Assembly: GCA_002753225.1 (NCBI GenBank)
Contig: PDZS01000001.1
Coordinates: 282,381-346,380 of the forward strand
Length of the DNA: 64,000 nt
Source: Deltaproteobacteria bacterium YD0425bin51
GTDB lineage: Bacteria; Desulfobacterota; Desulfobacteria; Desulfobacterales; YD0425bin51
Reading direction: 5' to 3'
Position 1 is the stretch's first letter. Each line of letters begins with the position of its first letter. A program made the translations under genes and the position numbers. Positions 8,685 to 17,617 of this stretch are shown here, in pieces. The notes under the pieces were generated by a model. That model searched no databases. It worked only from the letters and a program-made list of their open reading frames with translations, and had not been told where the DNA came from.

Positions 8685-9962
8685 TTATGAAGTTCTCACA
8701 AAGACAGTTTCTTCTAATGGTTCTGTTTTGTTGTAATTTGCTATTTTGTTTATTATCTCTTGAGTAAGTTTTGTTCCAGCAGGTAGTAATTTTTTGCCAT
8801 CTATAGTTATTATGCTTGAATCTATTATCATATCTCGTTCTAATTCATGAATTTTTACTTCCCTAACAAATTCAGCATGATTTTTAATGTTAGTATGAAC
8901 ATATTTATGGAGCATATGGACAATTCTTGCATCAAACCACACTCCTATATGTTTATCTAGATTAAAAAATGCTTTTTCAATGGAACCTCCTTGTTTTCTA
9001 TAAACAAATAAATCGAAAAAATTAGCAACTGCAATGATTCTAGATCCTATTGGTATTTTTTCTCCTTCAAGTCTATCAGGGATTCCAGTTCCATCAACAT
9101 TTTCATGAGTATGCCTTATGATTTTTGCTATATCTTCAAATCCAGAAAATTTTTCTAGCAAAGATGCTCCTTTTATTGGGTGCGTTATCATAAAATCTTT
9201 TTCTGGTGGAGTAAACTCTTCTTGGGATTTTGTCTCTAAACTGTCTGGTATAACTAATTTACCTATTTCATGCAAAAGAGCTGCAATTTCAATCTTATTT
9301 ATCTGCTCTACTTGTAGATTAAGCTCCTTTGCTATAAAAACTGAAATTTCAGCAACTTTTTTAGAATGTCCTCTGTGATATTGACGTTTTGATTCAATAA
9401 TTGAGGCTAACATAGATATGAGGTTATTAAAAGTTTCTTTTTGAACTTTACTGAAGTTTTCCAGTTTTTCTTTTTCTTTAATGACTGCTCTATTTTTTTT
9501 CTCTAGTTCTATTTTATAAGTTTTTGCATATTTTAAAGCTTTATCAAACTTTTTATTTGTATGATAAAGCTCATCTGATAGAGATTTTATTTTTAAATAT
9601 GCTTTAATTAATTTTAAGAACTCATCTTTATTTATTGGTTTTATAAAATAATCATCAATTCCGCTATCTTTTAAATTATCCTCGCTTAGTTCAGAAATAT
9701 TTTCAAATGTAATAATAAAAATTGTGGTGGATAATTCATGGTCTTTTTTTATTTTTCTGCAAAAATCAAAACCACCTATATGTGTTATTTTTGAACTACT
9801 TATTATAATGTCTGGATTTGTTATTTTCGCAGTATAGAATCCCTCTTCAGTATCGTTTGATGTCTTAAACTGATAATTACTTTCCTTTAGAAGATTGCTA
9901 TATGTTTTAATTGCACTAGAATCATTATCTAAAAAAAGAATTTTAGGTGTTTTATTGGTCAT
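8685..9962 (-). CDS. Receiver/HD-GYP-type protein with degenerate phosphoacceptor and catalytic motifs
   Basis: 425 residues: a receiver-like domain (about 7-125), a coiled coil (about 130-175), an HD-GYP-like domain (about 180-350) and a C-terminal tail. HD-GYP proteins normally hydrolyse c-di-GMP. Here the receiver has DNDS and KPI, but the phosphoacceptor region reads PDIIISSSKI with no Asp. The HD motif is LLHEIGK (H231-E232) and the GYP motif is GTGIP (about 292-295). Flanking metal ligands such as HRGHS, THP and RHTHENVDG are kept. It may be a c-di-GMP sensor or have altered metal use rather than being a standard phosphodiesterase. Its position directly before motAB suggests motility control. 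It lies 10 bases after sdhB. Confidence 0.85.
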   Translation of the reverse strand: MTNKTPKILFLDNDSSAIKTYSNLLKESNYQFKTSNDTEEGFYTAKITNPDIIISSSKITHIGGFDFCRKIKKDHELSTTIFIITFENISELSEDNLKDSGIDDYFIKPINKDEFLKLIKAYLKIKSLSDELYHTNKKFDKALKYAKTYKIELEKKNRAVIKEKEKLENFSKVQKETFNNLISMLASIIESKRQYHRGHSKKVAEISVFIAKELNLQVEQINKIEIAALLHEIGKLVIPDSLETKSQEEFTPPEKDFMITHPIKGASLLEKFSGFEDIAKIIRHTHENVDGTGIPDRLEGEKIPIGSRIIAVANFFDLFVYRKQGGSIEKAFFNLDKHIGVWFDARIVHMLHKYVHTNIKNHAEFVREVKIHELERDMIIDSSIITIDGKKLLPAGTKLTQEIINKIANYNKTEPLEETVFVRTS

Positions 9963-9972
9963 CTTTTACCTA

Positions 9973-10737
9973 TTATTTTGCAGTTGAACAAAAACATGCT
10001 TTAATAAATTCCCTGTTTAATCGTGCAATATTTTCAATTGATACTTGTTTTGGACAAGTTACTTCGCATTCTTTTTCATTAGTGCAATTGCCAAAACCAA
10101 TATTATCAGCTTTTTTAACCATTGCAAGAACACGTCTTGCTGCTTCTATTTTTCCCTGTGGAAGAAGAGATAAGTGAGATACTTTTGCTCCGACAAATAG
10201 CATTGCAGATGCATTAGGGCAAGATGCTACACATGCTCCACACCCGATGCATGATGCTGCATCCATTGCTTTTTCAGCAATTTCTTCAGGGATTGGTATG
10301 GCATTTCCATCAGGAGCGCCTCCAGTGTTTACTGAAATATATCCATAAGTTTTAATTAGCTCATCTAGTGAACCTCTATCAACTACTAGATCTTTAATTA
10401 CTTTAAATGGAGCTGCCCTGAAAGGTTCTATAATAATTACTTCATTATCAGAAAAATGACGCATATGAAGCTGGCATAGAGTTGTGCCTCTTTGAGGTCC
10501 ATGCGGTCTTCCGTTTATTACAGCTCCGCACATTCCGCAAATTCCTTCTCTGCAGTCATTATCAAATGCTATTATATCTTTCCCTTCAATTATTAGTTTC
10601 TCATTAACAATATCAAGCATTTCTAAAAAAGATATATCTGTTGATATCTCATTTGCTTCATATGTTTCAAAGCGCCCCTCTTTATCAGGGGCATCTTGCC
10701 GCCAGATTTTTAAAGTCAAATTTATGTTTTTTATCAC
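9973..10737 (-). CDS. sdhB: Succinate dehydrogenase / fumarate reductase iron-sulfur subunit
   Basis: 254 residues carrying three clusters: [2Fe-2S] in [10 protein letters not shown] and CQLHM (about 60-95), then [13 protein letters not shown] and [14 protein letters not shown] for the [4Fe-4S] and [3Fe-4S] or second cubane. It passes electrons between the flavoprotein and the membrane cytochrome b. The start is GTG: the RBS AAGGAG lies 7 bases before it, and the codon overlaps the sdhA stop by 4 bases (GTGA). In sulfate reducers this complex oxidises succinate in the oxidative TCA cycle or works as fumarate reductase; direction cannot be told from sequence. Confidence 0.95.
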   Translation of the reverse strand: MIKNINLTLKIWRQDAPDKEGRFETYEANEISTDISFLEMLDIVNEKLIIEGKDIIAFDNDCREGICGMCGAVINGRPHGPQRGTTLCQLHMRHFSDNEVIIIEPFRAAPFKVIKDLVVDRGSLDELIKTYGYISVNTGGAPDGNAIPIPEEIAEKAMDAASCIGCGACVASCPNASAMLFVGAKVSHLSLLPQGKIEAARRVLAMVKKADNIGFGNCTNEKECEVTCPKQVSIENIARLNREFIKACFCSTAK

Positions 10738-12647
10738 TTGTAACTCCTTTGTGTTAATTTAACATTTTCAAAAAGAAGAGGTTCTTTATGAAAAATTGGA
10801 TTTTCATTTTCTTCTGAATATTCCCATGCTCCGACATGGCAGAAAGTTTCATCATTTCTTCTTGCTTCACCATCTTCTGTTTGATAAGCTTCATTAAAGT
10901 GACAGCCGCATGATTCTTGACGCTCTATTGCGTCAATTATCATAAGTTCTGCAAACTCTAAATAGTCTGAAACACGGATAGCGTTTTCTAACGCCTGATT
11001 GAAATTGTTTTCTTTTCCTGTAATAGTAATGTTTTCCCAGAACTCTAGCTTAAGATCATTTACTGCAATTCTTGCTTTTGTAAGACCAGAATCTTTTCTG
11101 GACATTCCACAGTAATCCCACATTATATGACCAAGTTGCCTATGAATATCATTAACAGTTCTTTTGCCTTTAATGGAAAGTAGTTTTTGAATTTGTACAC
11201 TGCAGTTGTTTACAGATTCTTTAAAATCTGCGTTAGAAGTAGAAACTTCAGGGAAGCTATTTCCAGCAAGATAAGCCGAAAGCGTATAAGGAATTATAAA
11301 ATAACCATCAGCAAGCCCTTGCATAAGAGCGCTGGCTCCAAGCCTATTAGCCCCATGATCTGAAAAATTTGCTTCACCTAGAGCAAAAAGACCAGGAATT
11401 GTAGTCATCAAATTATAATCGACCCACAGCCCTCCCATTGTATAGTGAGTTGCAGGGTAAATCATCATGGGTGTTTCATAAGGATTATCTCCAGTTATTT
11501 TTTCATACATTTCAAAGAGATTTCCATATTTTTTAGAAATAGTATCTTTTCCATCTCTTTTTATAGCATCTGCAAAGTCTAAATAAACAGCAAGACCAGT
11601 ATCTGAAACACCTTTTCCCATGTCACATTGCTCTTTAGCATTACGGGATGCAACATCTCTGGGAACTAAATTCCCAAAGCTAGGATATTTATTTTCTAAA
11701 TAATAATCACGGTCTGATTCTGAAATTTGTTTAGGGTTACGCTTATCCCCAATATTTTTAGGAACCCACACTCTCCCATCGTTTCTTAAACTTTCACTCA
11801 TTAGTGTTAGCTTTGATTGATATACTCCATGAACAGGGATACATGTTGGGTGAATTTGTGTAAAACATGGATTTGCAAATAATGCTCCTTTTTTATAAGC
11901 TCTAAAACATGCTGATACGTTCGCTCCCATAGCATTTGTAGAGAGAAAAAAAACATTGGAATATCCGCCTGTACAAATGAGAACAGCGTGAGCTTCATAG
12001 CTTTCAAGCTCTCCATTAATAAGATTTCTAACAACAATTCCTCTCGCCTGCTCATTAATTACTATGATGTCTAATAGTTCTCTTCTTGGAAAGAGTGTGA
12101 CTTTCCCTGAAGCAACTTGACGCATAAGAGCGCTGTATGCTCCCAAAAGTAATTGTTGACCTGTTTGACCTCTAGCATAAAAAGTTCTTGAGACCTGAGC
12201 TCCACCAAAGGATCTATTGGCTAAAAGTCCACCGTAGTCTCTAGCAAATGGTACACCTTGAGCTACGCATTGGTCTATTATATTCAAACTTAGCTGTGCT
12301 AGCCTGTAAACATTTGCTTCTCTTGCTCTAAAATCGCCACCTTTTATTGTGTCATAAAATAATCTCCAGACGCTGTCGCCATCATTGGAGTAATTTTTAG
12401 CAGCATTAATACCTCCTTGAGCTGCAATGCTGTGAGCTCGTCTAGGGCTGTCTTGAATACAAAATGTTTTTACATTATATCCAAGCTCAGCTAAGCTTGC
12501 TGAAGCTGAAGCTCCCGCAAGACCAGTTCCAACTACGATTATATTAAATTTTCTTTTATTGGCGGGATTAACAAGTTTTTGTTCAAAACGGTGTCTGTCC
12601 CATTTTTCTTCAAGTGGACCACTAGGTACTTTTGAATCAAGTAACAT
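10734..12647 (-). CDS. sdhA: Succinate dehydrogenase / fumarate reductase flavoprotein subunit
   Basis: 637 residues, the length of the b558-type (Bacillus/Bacteroides-like) enzymes. It has the FAD Rossmann motif [19 protein letters not shown] (about 38-58), the covalent-FAD histidine region [11 protein letters not shown], the substrate-site segments [11 protein letters not shown] and [13 protein letters not shown], and the capping-domain FxQIHPTC. It catalyses succinate/fumarate interconversion on the cytoplasmic side of the membrane. A good RBS (AGGAGG) precedes the ATG. Order sdhC-sdhA-sdhB with overlaps or 12-base gaps indicates one operon. Confidence 0.96.
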   Translation of the reverse strand: MLLDSKVPSGPLEEKWDRHRFEQKLVNPANKRKFNIIVVGTGLAGASASASLAELGYNVKTFCIQDSPRRAHSIAAQGGINAAKNYSNDGDSVWRLFYDTIKGGDFRAREANVYRLAQLSLNIIDQCVAQGVPFARDYGGLLANRSFGGAQVSRTFYARGQTGQQLLLGAYSALMRQVASGKVTLFPRRELLDIIVINEQARGIVVRNLINGELESYEAHAVLICTGGYSNVFFLSTNAMGANVSACFRAYKKGALFANPCFTQIHPTCIPVHGVYQSKLTLMSESLRNDGRVWVPKNIGDKRNPKQISESDRDYYLENKYPSFGNLVPRDVASRNAKEQCDMGKGVSDTGLAVYLDFADAIKRDGKDTISKKYGNLFEMYEKITGDNPYETPMMIYPATHYTMGGLWVDYNLMTTIPGLFALGEANFSDHGANRLGASALMQGLADGYFIIPYTLSAYLAGNSFPEVSTSNADFKESVNNCSVQIQKLLSIKGKRTVNDIHRQLGHIMWDYCGMSRKDSGLTKARIAVNDLKLEFWENITITGKENNFNQALENAIRVSDYLEFAELMIIDAIERQESCGCHFNEAYQTEDGEARRNDETFCHVGAWEYSEENENPIFHKEPLLFENVKLTQRSYK

Positions 12648-12659
12648 TTGAATGCCTCC

Positions 12660-13307
12660 TTAAGCAAATAGAGAAATATAAATAGGGATAAATCCAAAGC
12701 CAATCCCGATTATTATACTAAAAGCAATGCCTATGTTTTTAATTAAAGGCATATATTTAGGATGATTTAATCCAAGAGTTTGAAATACGCTCCAAAACCC
12801 ATGACTTACATGTATTGCTACAACTCCCATAGCAAATATGTAAAAAGCTACATAAAATGGGTTTGAAAGGATATCAGTTACAATTTTGTATATTGTTTTT
12901 TCCCCCTTATCAACAAAATGAAAATTAAACAAATGCATTATAATGAATAAAAATAAAAAGAGGCCAGTATATGGCATTGTAGAGGATCCTATAGTACGGC
13001 CTCCACCACTTACTTTAATAGCGTATTTTATCGGTCGTGCTTTTGTATTTTCATAAAATAAAAGACACCCCATACCAATATGTACTATTGCCATAAATAG
13101 AAGACATATTTCTGCAATATTAATAATTATTCCAAGAGAATGAAGACGGGTAACATATGAAAGGAAAAAAAATTTACCCCCATATAAGGTTAAGTTGCCT
13201 ATAAGATGTGCTGTTAAAAAAAGACAAAAGCTAAATCCTGTTATTGCCATTAAAAGTTTTTTGCCTATTGAAGATAAAAGTATTTCGACAAACCAATTTT
13301 TTTTCAT
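12660..13307 (-). CDS. sdhC: Succinate dehydrogenase / fumarate reductase cytochrome b558 subunit
   Basis: 215 residues with five membrane helices, the b558 type with two haems and no separate SdhD. Candidate haem ligands are His in TAHLIGN, IVHIGMG, MHLFNFHF and IHVSHGFW. The characteristic loop GGGRTIGSSTMPYTG between helices is present. It anchors SdhAB and exchanges electrons with menaquinone. The start has AAGGAG 7 bases upstream. It is the first gene of the minus-strand run and is preceded by a good sigma70-type promoter divergent from the tol promoter. Confidence 0.94.
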   Translation of the reverse strand: MKKNWFVEILLSSIGKKLLMAITGFSFCLFLTAHLIGNLTLYGGKFFFLSYVTRLHSLGIIINIAEICLLFMAIVHIGMGCLLFYENTKARPIKYAIKVSGGGRTIGSSTMPYTGLFLFLFIIMHLFNFHFVDKGEKTIYKIVTDILSNPFYVAFYIFAMGVVAIHVSHGFWSVFQTLGLNHPKYMPLIKNIGIAFSIIIGIGFGFIPIYISLFA

Positions 13308-13344
13308 GCTATCTCCTTAAAAATATTTGATTTTTACGAACTCC

Positions 13345-13373
13345 TTGACAGTATTTATAATGTCATATAAACT
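13345..13373 (+). promoter_or_regulatory. Sigma70-type promoter for the tol-pal operon
   Basis: A consensus -35 TTGACA (13345-13350) is followed after 17 bases by TAAACT (13368-13373); TATAAA at 13366-13371 is an alternative with 15-base spacing. It faces tolQ, leaving a leader of about 55 bases. The sdh -10 lies just downstream at 13391-13396 on the other strand, so polymerases at the two promoters would collide or exclude each other. Confidence 0.6.
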
Positions 13374-13390
13374 ATACAGTTTAAAAAACA

Positions 13391-13419
13391 ATTATACAAA
13401 TTTTTTCTTTATATTTCAA
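13391..13419 (-). promoter_or_regulatory. Sigma70-type promoter for sdhCAB
   Basis: Read on the minus strand, a -35 TTGAAA (13414-13419) and -10 TATAAT (13391-13396) are separated by exactly 17 bases. Transcription would start near 13384, about 77 bases before sdhC. The -35 box lies only about 15 bases upstream of the tolQ start codon, so the two divergent transcription units overlap in their control regions. Confidence 0.7.
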
Positions 13420-13433
13420 ACTGGAGTTATTAA

Positions 13434-14159
13434 ATGAATTATGAACTTGATTTGATCCATATGATTAGTTCAGCTGGTCTTATGGTTCAATTGGTGCTTC
13501 TTTTACTTATTGCTTTTTCAATAAGCTCTTGGTCAATTATTTTTATAAAATATAGATACATAAGCCGAGCCTTTAAAGAATCTGCTATTTTTGCTGAACT
13601 TTTTTGGAAAAGTAAAGATCTTTCCTCTGCTTTTTCAAAATCAAAACCTCTTGAGATAAGTCCTGTGGCAAAAATTTTTAGAGTTGGTTATACTGAATTA
13701 AAGAGAATAAGTCAGTCCAGGGTACCTGCTCAATCTTCTGAAGGAGAAGTTACGCTAGCTTCTATGAGTTCAAAATACATGGGACTAGATAATGTAAAAA
13801 GATCTCTTGCTAGAGCTAGTAATGCAGAAACTACTCGAATGACTCAGCTCATACCTTTTTTAGCAACCACTGGAAATACAACTCCTTTTATTGGATTGTT
13901 TGGAACAGTTTGGGGGATAATGAATTCATTCCATAGTATTGGCCAGAAAGGGTCAGCAAGTTTAGCTGTTGTTGCTCCAGGTATTTCAGAAGCTTTAGTT
14001 ACAACAGCAGCAGGGTTAGCTGTTGCAATTCCTGCTGTTATTGCTTTTAATTATTTTATGCAAAAAATTAGAGTTATTGAATCAGAATTATCTAATTTTT
14101 CAGCTGATTTTTTGAATATAATTGAGAGAGAGATTTTAAGAGAAGAAAAAGGAGATTAA
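13434..14159 (+). CDS. tolQ: TolQ, proton channel subunit of the Tol-Pal system
   Basis: 241 residues with three membrane helices (about 12-35, 140-165 and 175-205) and the MotA/TolQ/ExbB domain: FIGLFGTVWGIMNSF and VVAPGISEALVTTAAGLAVAIPA. TolQ with TolR uses the proton motive force to energise TolA, which moves Pal during outer-membrane constriction at division. ExbB is the alternative family name, but the tolB-pal-cpoB genes that follow decide for TolQ. The RBS is CTGGAG, 10 bases before the ATG. Confidence 0.95.
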   Translation: MNYELDLIHMISSAGLMVQLVLLLLIAFSISSWSIIFIKYRYISRAFKESAIFAELFWKSKDLSSAFSKSKPLEISPVAKIFRVGYTELKRISQSRVPAQSSEGEVTLASMSSKYMGLDNVKRSLARASNAETTRMTQLIPFLATTGNTTPFIGLFGTVWGIMNSFHSIGQKGSASLAVVAPGISEALVTTAAGLAVAIPAVIAFNYFMQKIRVIESELSNFSADFLNIIEREILREEKGD

Positions 14160-14163
14160 AATA

Positions 14164-14613
14164 ATGACATCCGGCGGAAGCAATGGTAGTTTTATGAGTG
14201 AAATTAACGTAACACCTTTTGTTGATGTTATGCTGGTTCTTCTTATTATATTTATGGTTACAGCGCCTATGATGGCACAAGGGGTTAATGTCGCTCTCCC
14301 TGAAGTAACAGCTCAGCCGCTACCTTCTGAGAAAGAAAATTTAGTTATTACTATTAATATAAATAACGAAATATTTATTAATGATTTAAAAGTAACTTTT
14401 GATTTTTTAAAAGAAAAGCTTTCTAAAGTGCTTGAAAATAGAGGTGGAGATCGGGAAGTCTATTTAAGGGCAGATAAAAATATTCCTTATGGTATGGTAG
14501 TTGCTGTAATGTCTGAGATTAAAAGTTCAGGCGTTGAGAAAATAGGAATGGTTACAGACCCTCCATCTGCAGAAACAAAGGAAAAAGTTAAAACAAAAGA
14601 CAAACGAAAATGA
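14164..14613 (+). CDS. tolR: TolR, proton channel subunit of the Tol-Pal system
   Basis: 149 residues: one N-terminal membrane helix carrying the essential Asp (NVTPFVDVMLVLLIIF, about 15-40) and a periplasmic ExbD/TolR domain with REVYLRADKNIPYG. It forms the stator-like complex with TolQ. It starts 4 bases after tolQ and overlaps the next gene by 4 bases (ATGA). The lysine-rich tail (about 135-149) is unremarkable. Confidence 0.95.
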   Translation: MTSGGSNGSFMSEINVTPFVDVMLVLLIIFMVTAPMMAQGVNVALPEVTAQPLPSEKENLVITININNEIFINDLKVTFDFLKEKLSKVLENRGGDREVYLRADKNIPYGMVVAVMSEIKSSGVEKIGMVTDPPSAETKEKVKTKDKRK

Positions 14614-15566
14614 GAGAAGTTACTTACGAGCATATATATCTATTTTCTCAAGCTCCAGATATGCGTTCATGGTCAGCTACTTTTGTTTTATCAGCTATTT
14701 GCCATATAGCTTTATTTGCGTTGTGTTTTTTTATAAATAATTACTGGCAGAGTTCAAGTAACAATATTTTACCAGGTGTAATAGATGTAACTCTTATTTC
14801 TATGCCGGGAAGTCCTGGAGGGAAAACTCCAGTTAAACCAGAACCTAAATCTGAGCTTCCTGTTGAAAAACCTATGGATAAACCAAAAATTGAAGAACCA
14901 AAAACTGTTGAGCAGCCAAAACAACCAGAGGTAAAAAAGACAGAGCCAGTAATAATAGAAAAGCCTAAAGTTCAGCCAGAGCATAAAAAACTGCCAACAC
15001 CTCCTCCTGATGCTGTTTCTCTTGCTCCTAAAAAAGAGCCTCCTAAACCTCCTGTAAAAGATGTCCAAGAGAAAACTCAGCCTAAAGATGATTCTTTAGA
15101 TAAAAAAGCATTGGATGACGCTATTGCTAAGCTTCAAAAAAAAGTTACAGGTTCAAGGCCACAGGCTTTAAATAATGCTATAGCTAAACTAAAAAGACAG
15201 GTATCAGAAACTGGAGAAGGTGAAGGAGAGGGAACTGGTGGAATTGGAAATGGTTCTGGAGGCGGTCGGTTAGCTGATAGGATGGATCTTTATAAACTTC
15301 AAATAGCTTATGAGATTCAAAAAAACTGGGCATTCTCTGAGCATATTGCAGGAAGCAGTTCGGAGCTAGAAGTAAGGATTGTCATTAAAATTATGCCAGA
15401 TGGCAAAATAGGAGATGTATGGTTTGATAAGAAGTCTGGAAATACTTATCTGGATGATTCAGCTTATAGAGCAGTCATGAAATCAATTCTTCCTTCACTT
15501 CCAGAAGAGTATACTAAGCAGTTTTTAAATTTAGGTTTAAGTTTTACACCGTCAGGTTTAAAGTAG
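14610..15566 (+). CDS. tolA: TolA/TonB-like periplasm-spanning protein
   Basis: 318 residues: a membrane anchor (about 22-45), a long proline/lysine/glutamate-rich extended region (about 68-165), a glycine-rich hinge (EGEGEGTGGIGNGSGGG, about 200-217) and a C-terminal TonB/TolA-type domain (about 225-318; KIMPDGKIGDVWFDKKSGN). It spans the periplasm to connect TolQR in the inner membrane with Pal/TolB. Position between tolR and tolB supports TolA. Two imperfect copies of ALD(N)DAIAKLQ/K occur at about 165 and 185, a small internal duplication next to the hinge. Confidence 0.9.
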   Translation: MREVTYEHIYLFSQAPDMRSWSATFVLSAICHIALFALCFFINNYWQSSSNNILPGVIDVTLISMPGSPGGKTPVKPEPKSELPVEKPMDKPKIEEPKTVEQPKQPEVKKTEPVIIEKPKVQPEHKKLPTPPPDAVSLAPKKEPPKPPVKDVQEKTQPKDDSLDKKALDDAIAKLQKKVTGSRPQALNNAIAKLKRQVSETGEGEGEGTGGIGNGSGGGRLADRMDLYKLQIAYEIQKNWAFSEHIAGSSSELEVRIVIKIMPDGKIGDVWFDKKSGNTYLDDSAYRAVMKSILPSLPEEYTKQFLNLGLSFTPSGLK

Positions 15567-15580
15567 GCAAGGATTTAATT

Positions 15581-16909
15581 ATGTTTAAAAAATTTATATT
15601 GTCATGTTTTATTTTGTTTTTATTTACAAATACAGGTATATGCCGTACTGATTATGACTATGTCAATATTTCAAATCCTTTTTTAAAAAAAATACCAATA
15701 GCTATACCTGTTTTCAAAGCTATGTATGAAACTGAAATTGAGAATCAGATTGCAACAGAAGGGGCTAATTTACTTTCTGATACACTTGAGTTTACAGGAT
15801 ATTTTAAAATTCTTAACCGTGAAGGTTTTCTTGAAGATATAAGGAAAATTGGGACTACAGGTCAAAATATCCATTTTCAAAACTGGATATCTGTTGGTGC
15901 AGAAATGCTTGTAACAGGATTGTTATCAGTTAAAGACGAAAATTCATTGGAACTTGAACTCAGGTTGTTTGATACTCTTAAAGTAAATGATAATGATAAG
16001 CTTTTAATTGGAAAGAGATATTCTGGTGGAAAAAATGATCTAAGAAAAATGATTCATCGTTTTTGCAGTGAAATATTATTTCTTTTAACAAAAAGTTATG
16101 GGTATTTTGATACTAAAATGGCTTTTATCTCCACTGCTAGCGGGAAAAAAGAAGTTTATATGTGCGACTTTGATGGTCAAAATATAGAGCAAATAACACG
16201 CAATAATAGCATAACCATTTCACCTTCTTGGTCTTCTGATGGAGCATGGATTGCTTATACTTCATATTATAAAGGTAAACCTGATATCTATATTTTAAAT
16301 TTAAAAGAAAAACGTGTAACAAATGTTACTGAAAAAGGAAGCAACCTCTCTCCCGCTTGGTTTCCGGGGCGCTTTGCTTTAGCTGCTTCTATGTCTTTTT
16401 CTGGTGATTCAGAAATTTATCTATTGACCGGAACTGGAAAAATTATTAAAAAGCTAACTAACAATTTAGGGGTTGATGTATCCCCTAGTTTTTCTCCAGA
16501 TGGAAAAAAAATAGCATTTGTATCAGATAGAGCTGGAGGTCCACAAATTTATATTTTTGATTTAAGCTCAGAAAATACAGAACGGTTGACATTTCAGGGT
16601 AAATATAATACTAGCCCTAATTGGTCTCCTAAAGGTGATAAAATAGCATATTCAGGAATAGATAATGGAGAGATGAATATATATGTAATTGGCTCTGATG
16701 GAAAAGGCTTAACTCAGCTTACTAGTAGCCAGGGTAAAAATGAATATCCATCATGGTCCCCTGATGGCAGTCTTATTGCATTTAATTCTACGCGGGAAGG
16801 TATATCAAGAATTTATGTTATGACAGCATATGGAACAGATCAACGACGTTTATTAACTATGCCTGGTGAACAAACCAGTCCAAGCTGGTCTCCAAGAGTT
16901 GGTGATTAG
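15581..16909 (+). CDS. tolB: TolB, periplasmic beta-propeller of the Tol-Pal system
   Basis: 442 residues with an N-terminal signal peptide (hydrophobic about 5-20, cleavage near CRTDYDY), the TolB N-terminal domain (about 30-165) and a C-terminal six-bladed propeller built of WD40-like PD40 repeats. Each repeat ends in a variant of SPSWSSDG, SPSFSPDGKKIAF or SPNWSPKGDKIAY. TolB binds Pal and couples it to TolA. It lies 14 bases after tolA. Confidence 0.95.
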   Translation: MFKKFILSCFILFLFTNTGICRTDYDYVNISNPFLKKIPIAIPVFKAMYETEIENQIATEGANLLSDTLEFTGYFKILNREGFLEDIRKIGTTGQNIHFQNWISVGAEMLVTGLLSVKDENSLELELRLFDTLKVNDNDKLLIGKRYSGGKNDLRKMIHRFCSEILFLLTKSYGYFDTKMAFISTASGKKEVYMCDFDGQNIEQITRNNSITISPSWSSDGAWIAYTSYYKGKPDIYILNLKEKRVTNVTEKGSNLSPAWFPGRFALAASMSFSGDSEIYLLTGTGKIIKKLTNNLGVDVSPSFSPDGKKIAFVSDRAGGPQIYIFDLSSENTERLTFQGKYNTSPNWSPKGDKIAYSGIDNGEMNIYVIGSDGKGLTQLTSSQGKNEYPSWSPDGSLIAFNSTREGISRIYVMTAYGTDQRRLLTMPGEQTSPSWSPRVGD

Positions 16910-16979
16910 CTAAGAGGCATTTTTTTAATAATAACCAAATAATATTTTAATTTTTTTTATTTAAGAAGGAGGATAAAAA

Positions 16980-17540
16980 ATGTTTAAAAGAGTTTTAATA
17001 AGTGTTCTTTTGGTGATGGTAGTTTTTGGATTAATGTTTACTGCAGCTTGTAAGAAAAAAGTTGAACCACCTGCTCCCCCAGCACAGCAAGAAGCAACAA
17101 AAGATGCTTCTGCAGCAGATGACGCAGCAAAAAAAGCAGCAGAAGAAGAAGCAGCAAAAAGAAGAGCATTAGAAGAAGCAGAAGCAGCAAAAAGAGCAGC
17201 AAGAGAAGCATTCATGAATGAAGATATTAATTTCGATTTTGACAAATCAGCTTTAAGAGAAGATGCTACTGAAATTTTAAAGAAAAAAGCTGCTTTCCTT
17301 AAAGATAATGCAGATGTAAATGTTATGATTGAAGGTCATTGCGATGAACGTGGAACTGCAGAGTATAACATTGCTCTTGGTGAAAAACGTGCAAAAAGTG
17401 CAAAAAATTTCTTAGTTGATTCAGGTGTTGATGCTGGCCGTTTAAATACAGTAAGCTATGGCAAAGAAAAACCACTTGATGAAGGTAAAACAGAAGAAGC
17501 TTGGGCAAAAAATCGCCGTGCACATTTTGTAATTCAATAG
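16980..17540 (+). CDS. pal: Pal, peptidoglycan-associated outer-membrane lipoprotein
   Basis: 186 residues. A lipoprotein signal peptide ends at the lipobox FTAAC (C24, followed by Lys-Lys-Lys). Then comes an alanine/lysine/glutamate-rich, probably helical spacer (about 40-75) and an OmpA-like peptidoglycan-binding domain (about 78-186) with [23 protein letters not shown] and NRRAHFVI. It anchors the outer membrane to the cell wall. A very strong RBS (AAGGAGG, 7 bases before the ATG) and a stable hairpin after the gene suggest higher expression than its neighbours. The Ala/Lys spacer is low-complexity in codons (GCA, AAA). Confidence 0.96.
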   Translation: MFKRVLISVLLVMVVFGLMFTAACKKKVEPPAPPAQQEATKDASAADDAAKKAAEEEAAKRRALEEAEAAKRAAREAFMNEDINFDFDKSALREDATEILKKKAAFLKDNADVNVMIEGHCDERGTAEYNIALGEKRAKSAKNFLVDSGVDAGRLNTVSYGKEKPLDEGKTEEAWAKNRRAHFVIQ

Positions 17541-17573
17541 TTTGTATTTGGTTATTTTAAAATAGTTAATAGC

Positions 17574-17597
17574 GAGCGGCAGCATAAGCTGCCGCTC
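17574..17597 (+). terminator. Strong GC-rich hairpin between pal and cpoB
   Basis: A perfect 10-base stem (GAGCGGCAGC pairing with GCTGCCGCTC) closed by a 4-base loop ATAA, striking in such an AT-rich region. It is followed by CTAAACATTTTG rather than a clean U-tract, so it is either a partial terminator or an RNA-stabilising/processing hairpin that raises the pal : cpoB ratio. Confidence 0.6.
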
Positions 17598-17617
17598 TAA
17601 ACATTTTGAGAGGGAAT

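Noticed and set aside
14769..15068. 99-residue minus-strand open frame rich in Phe/Trp/Arg across tolA
   Set aside because: Antisense shadow of the Pro/Lys-rich TolA region.
17097..17210. Repeat array in the pal gene (GCAGCAAAA-type units)
   Set aside because: Low-complexity coding sequence for the Ala/Lys/Glu spacer, in frame, without unit regularity expected of a CRISPR or VNTR.
16961..17245. 94-residue minus-strand open frame rich in Ala/Ser across pal
   Set aside because: Antisense shadow of the repetitive pal spacer codons.
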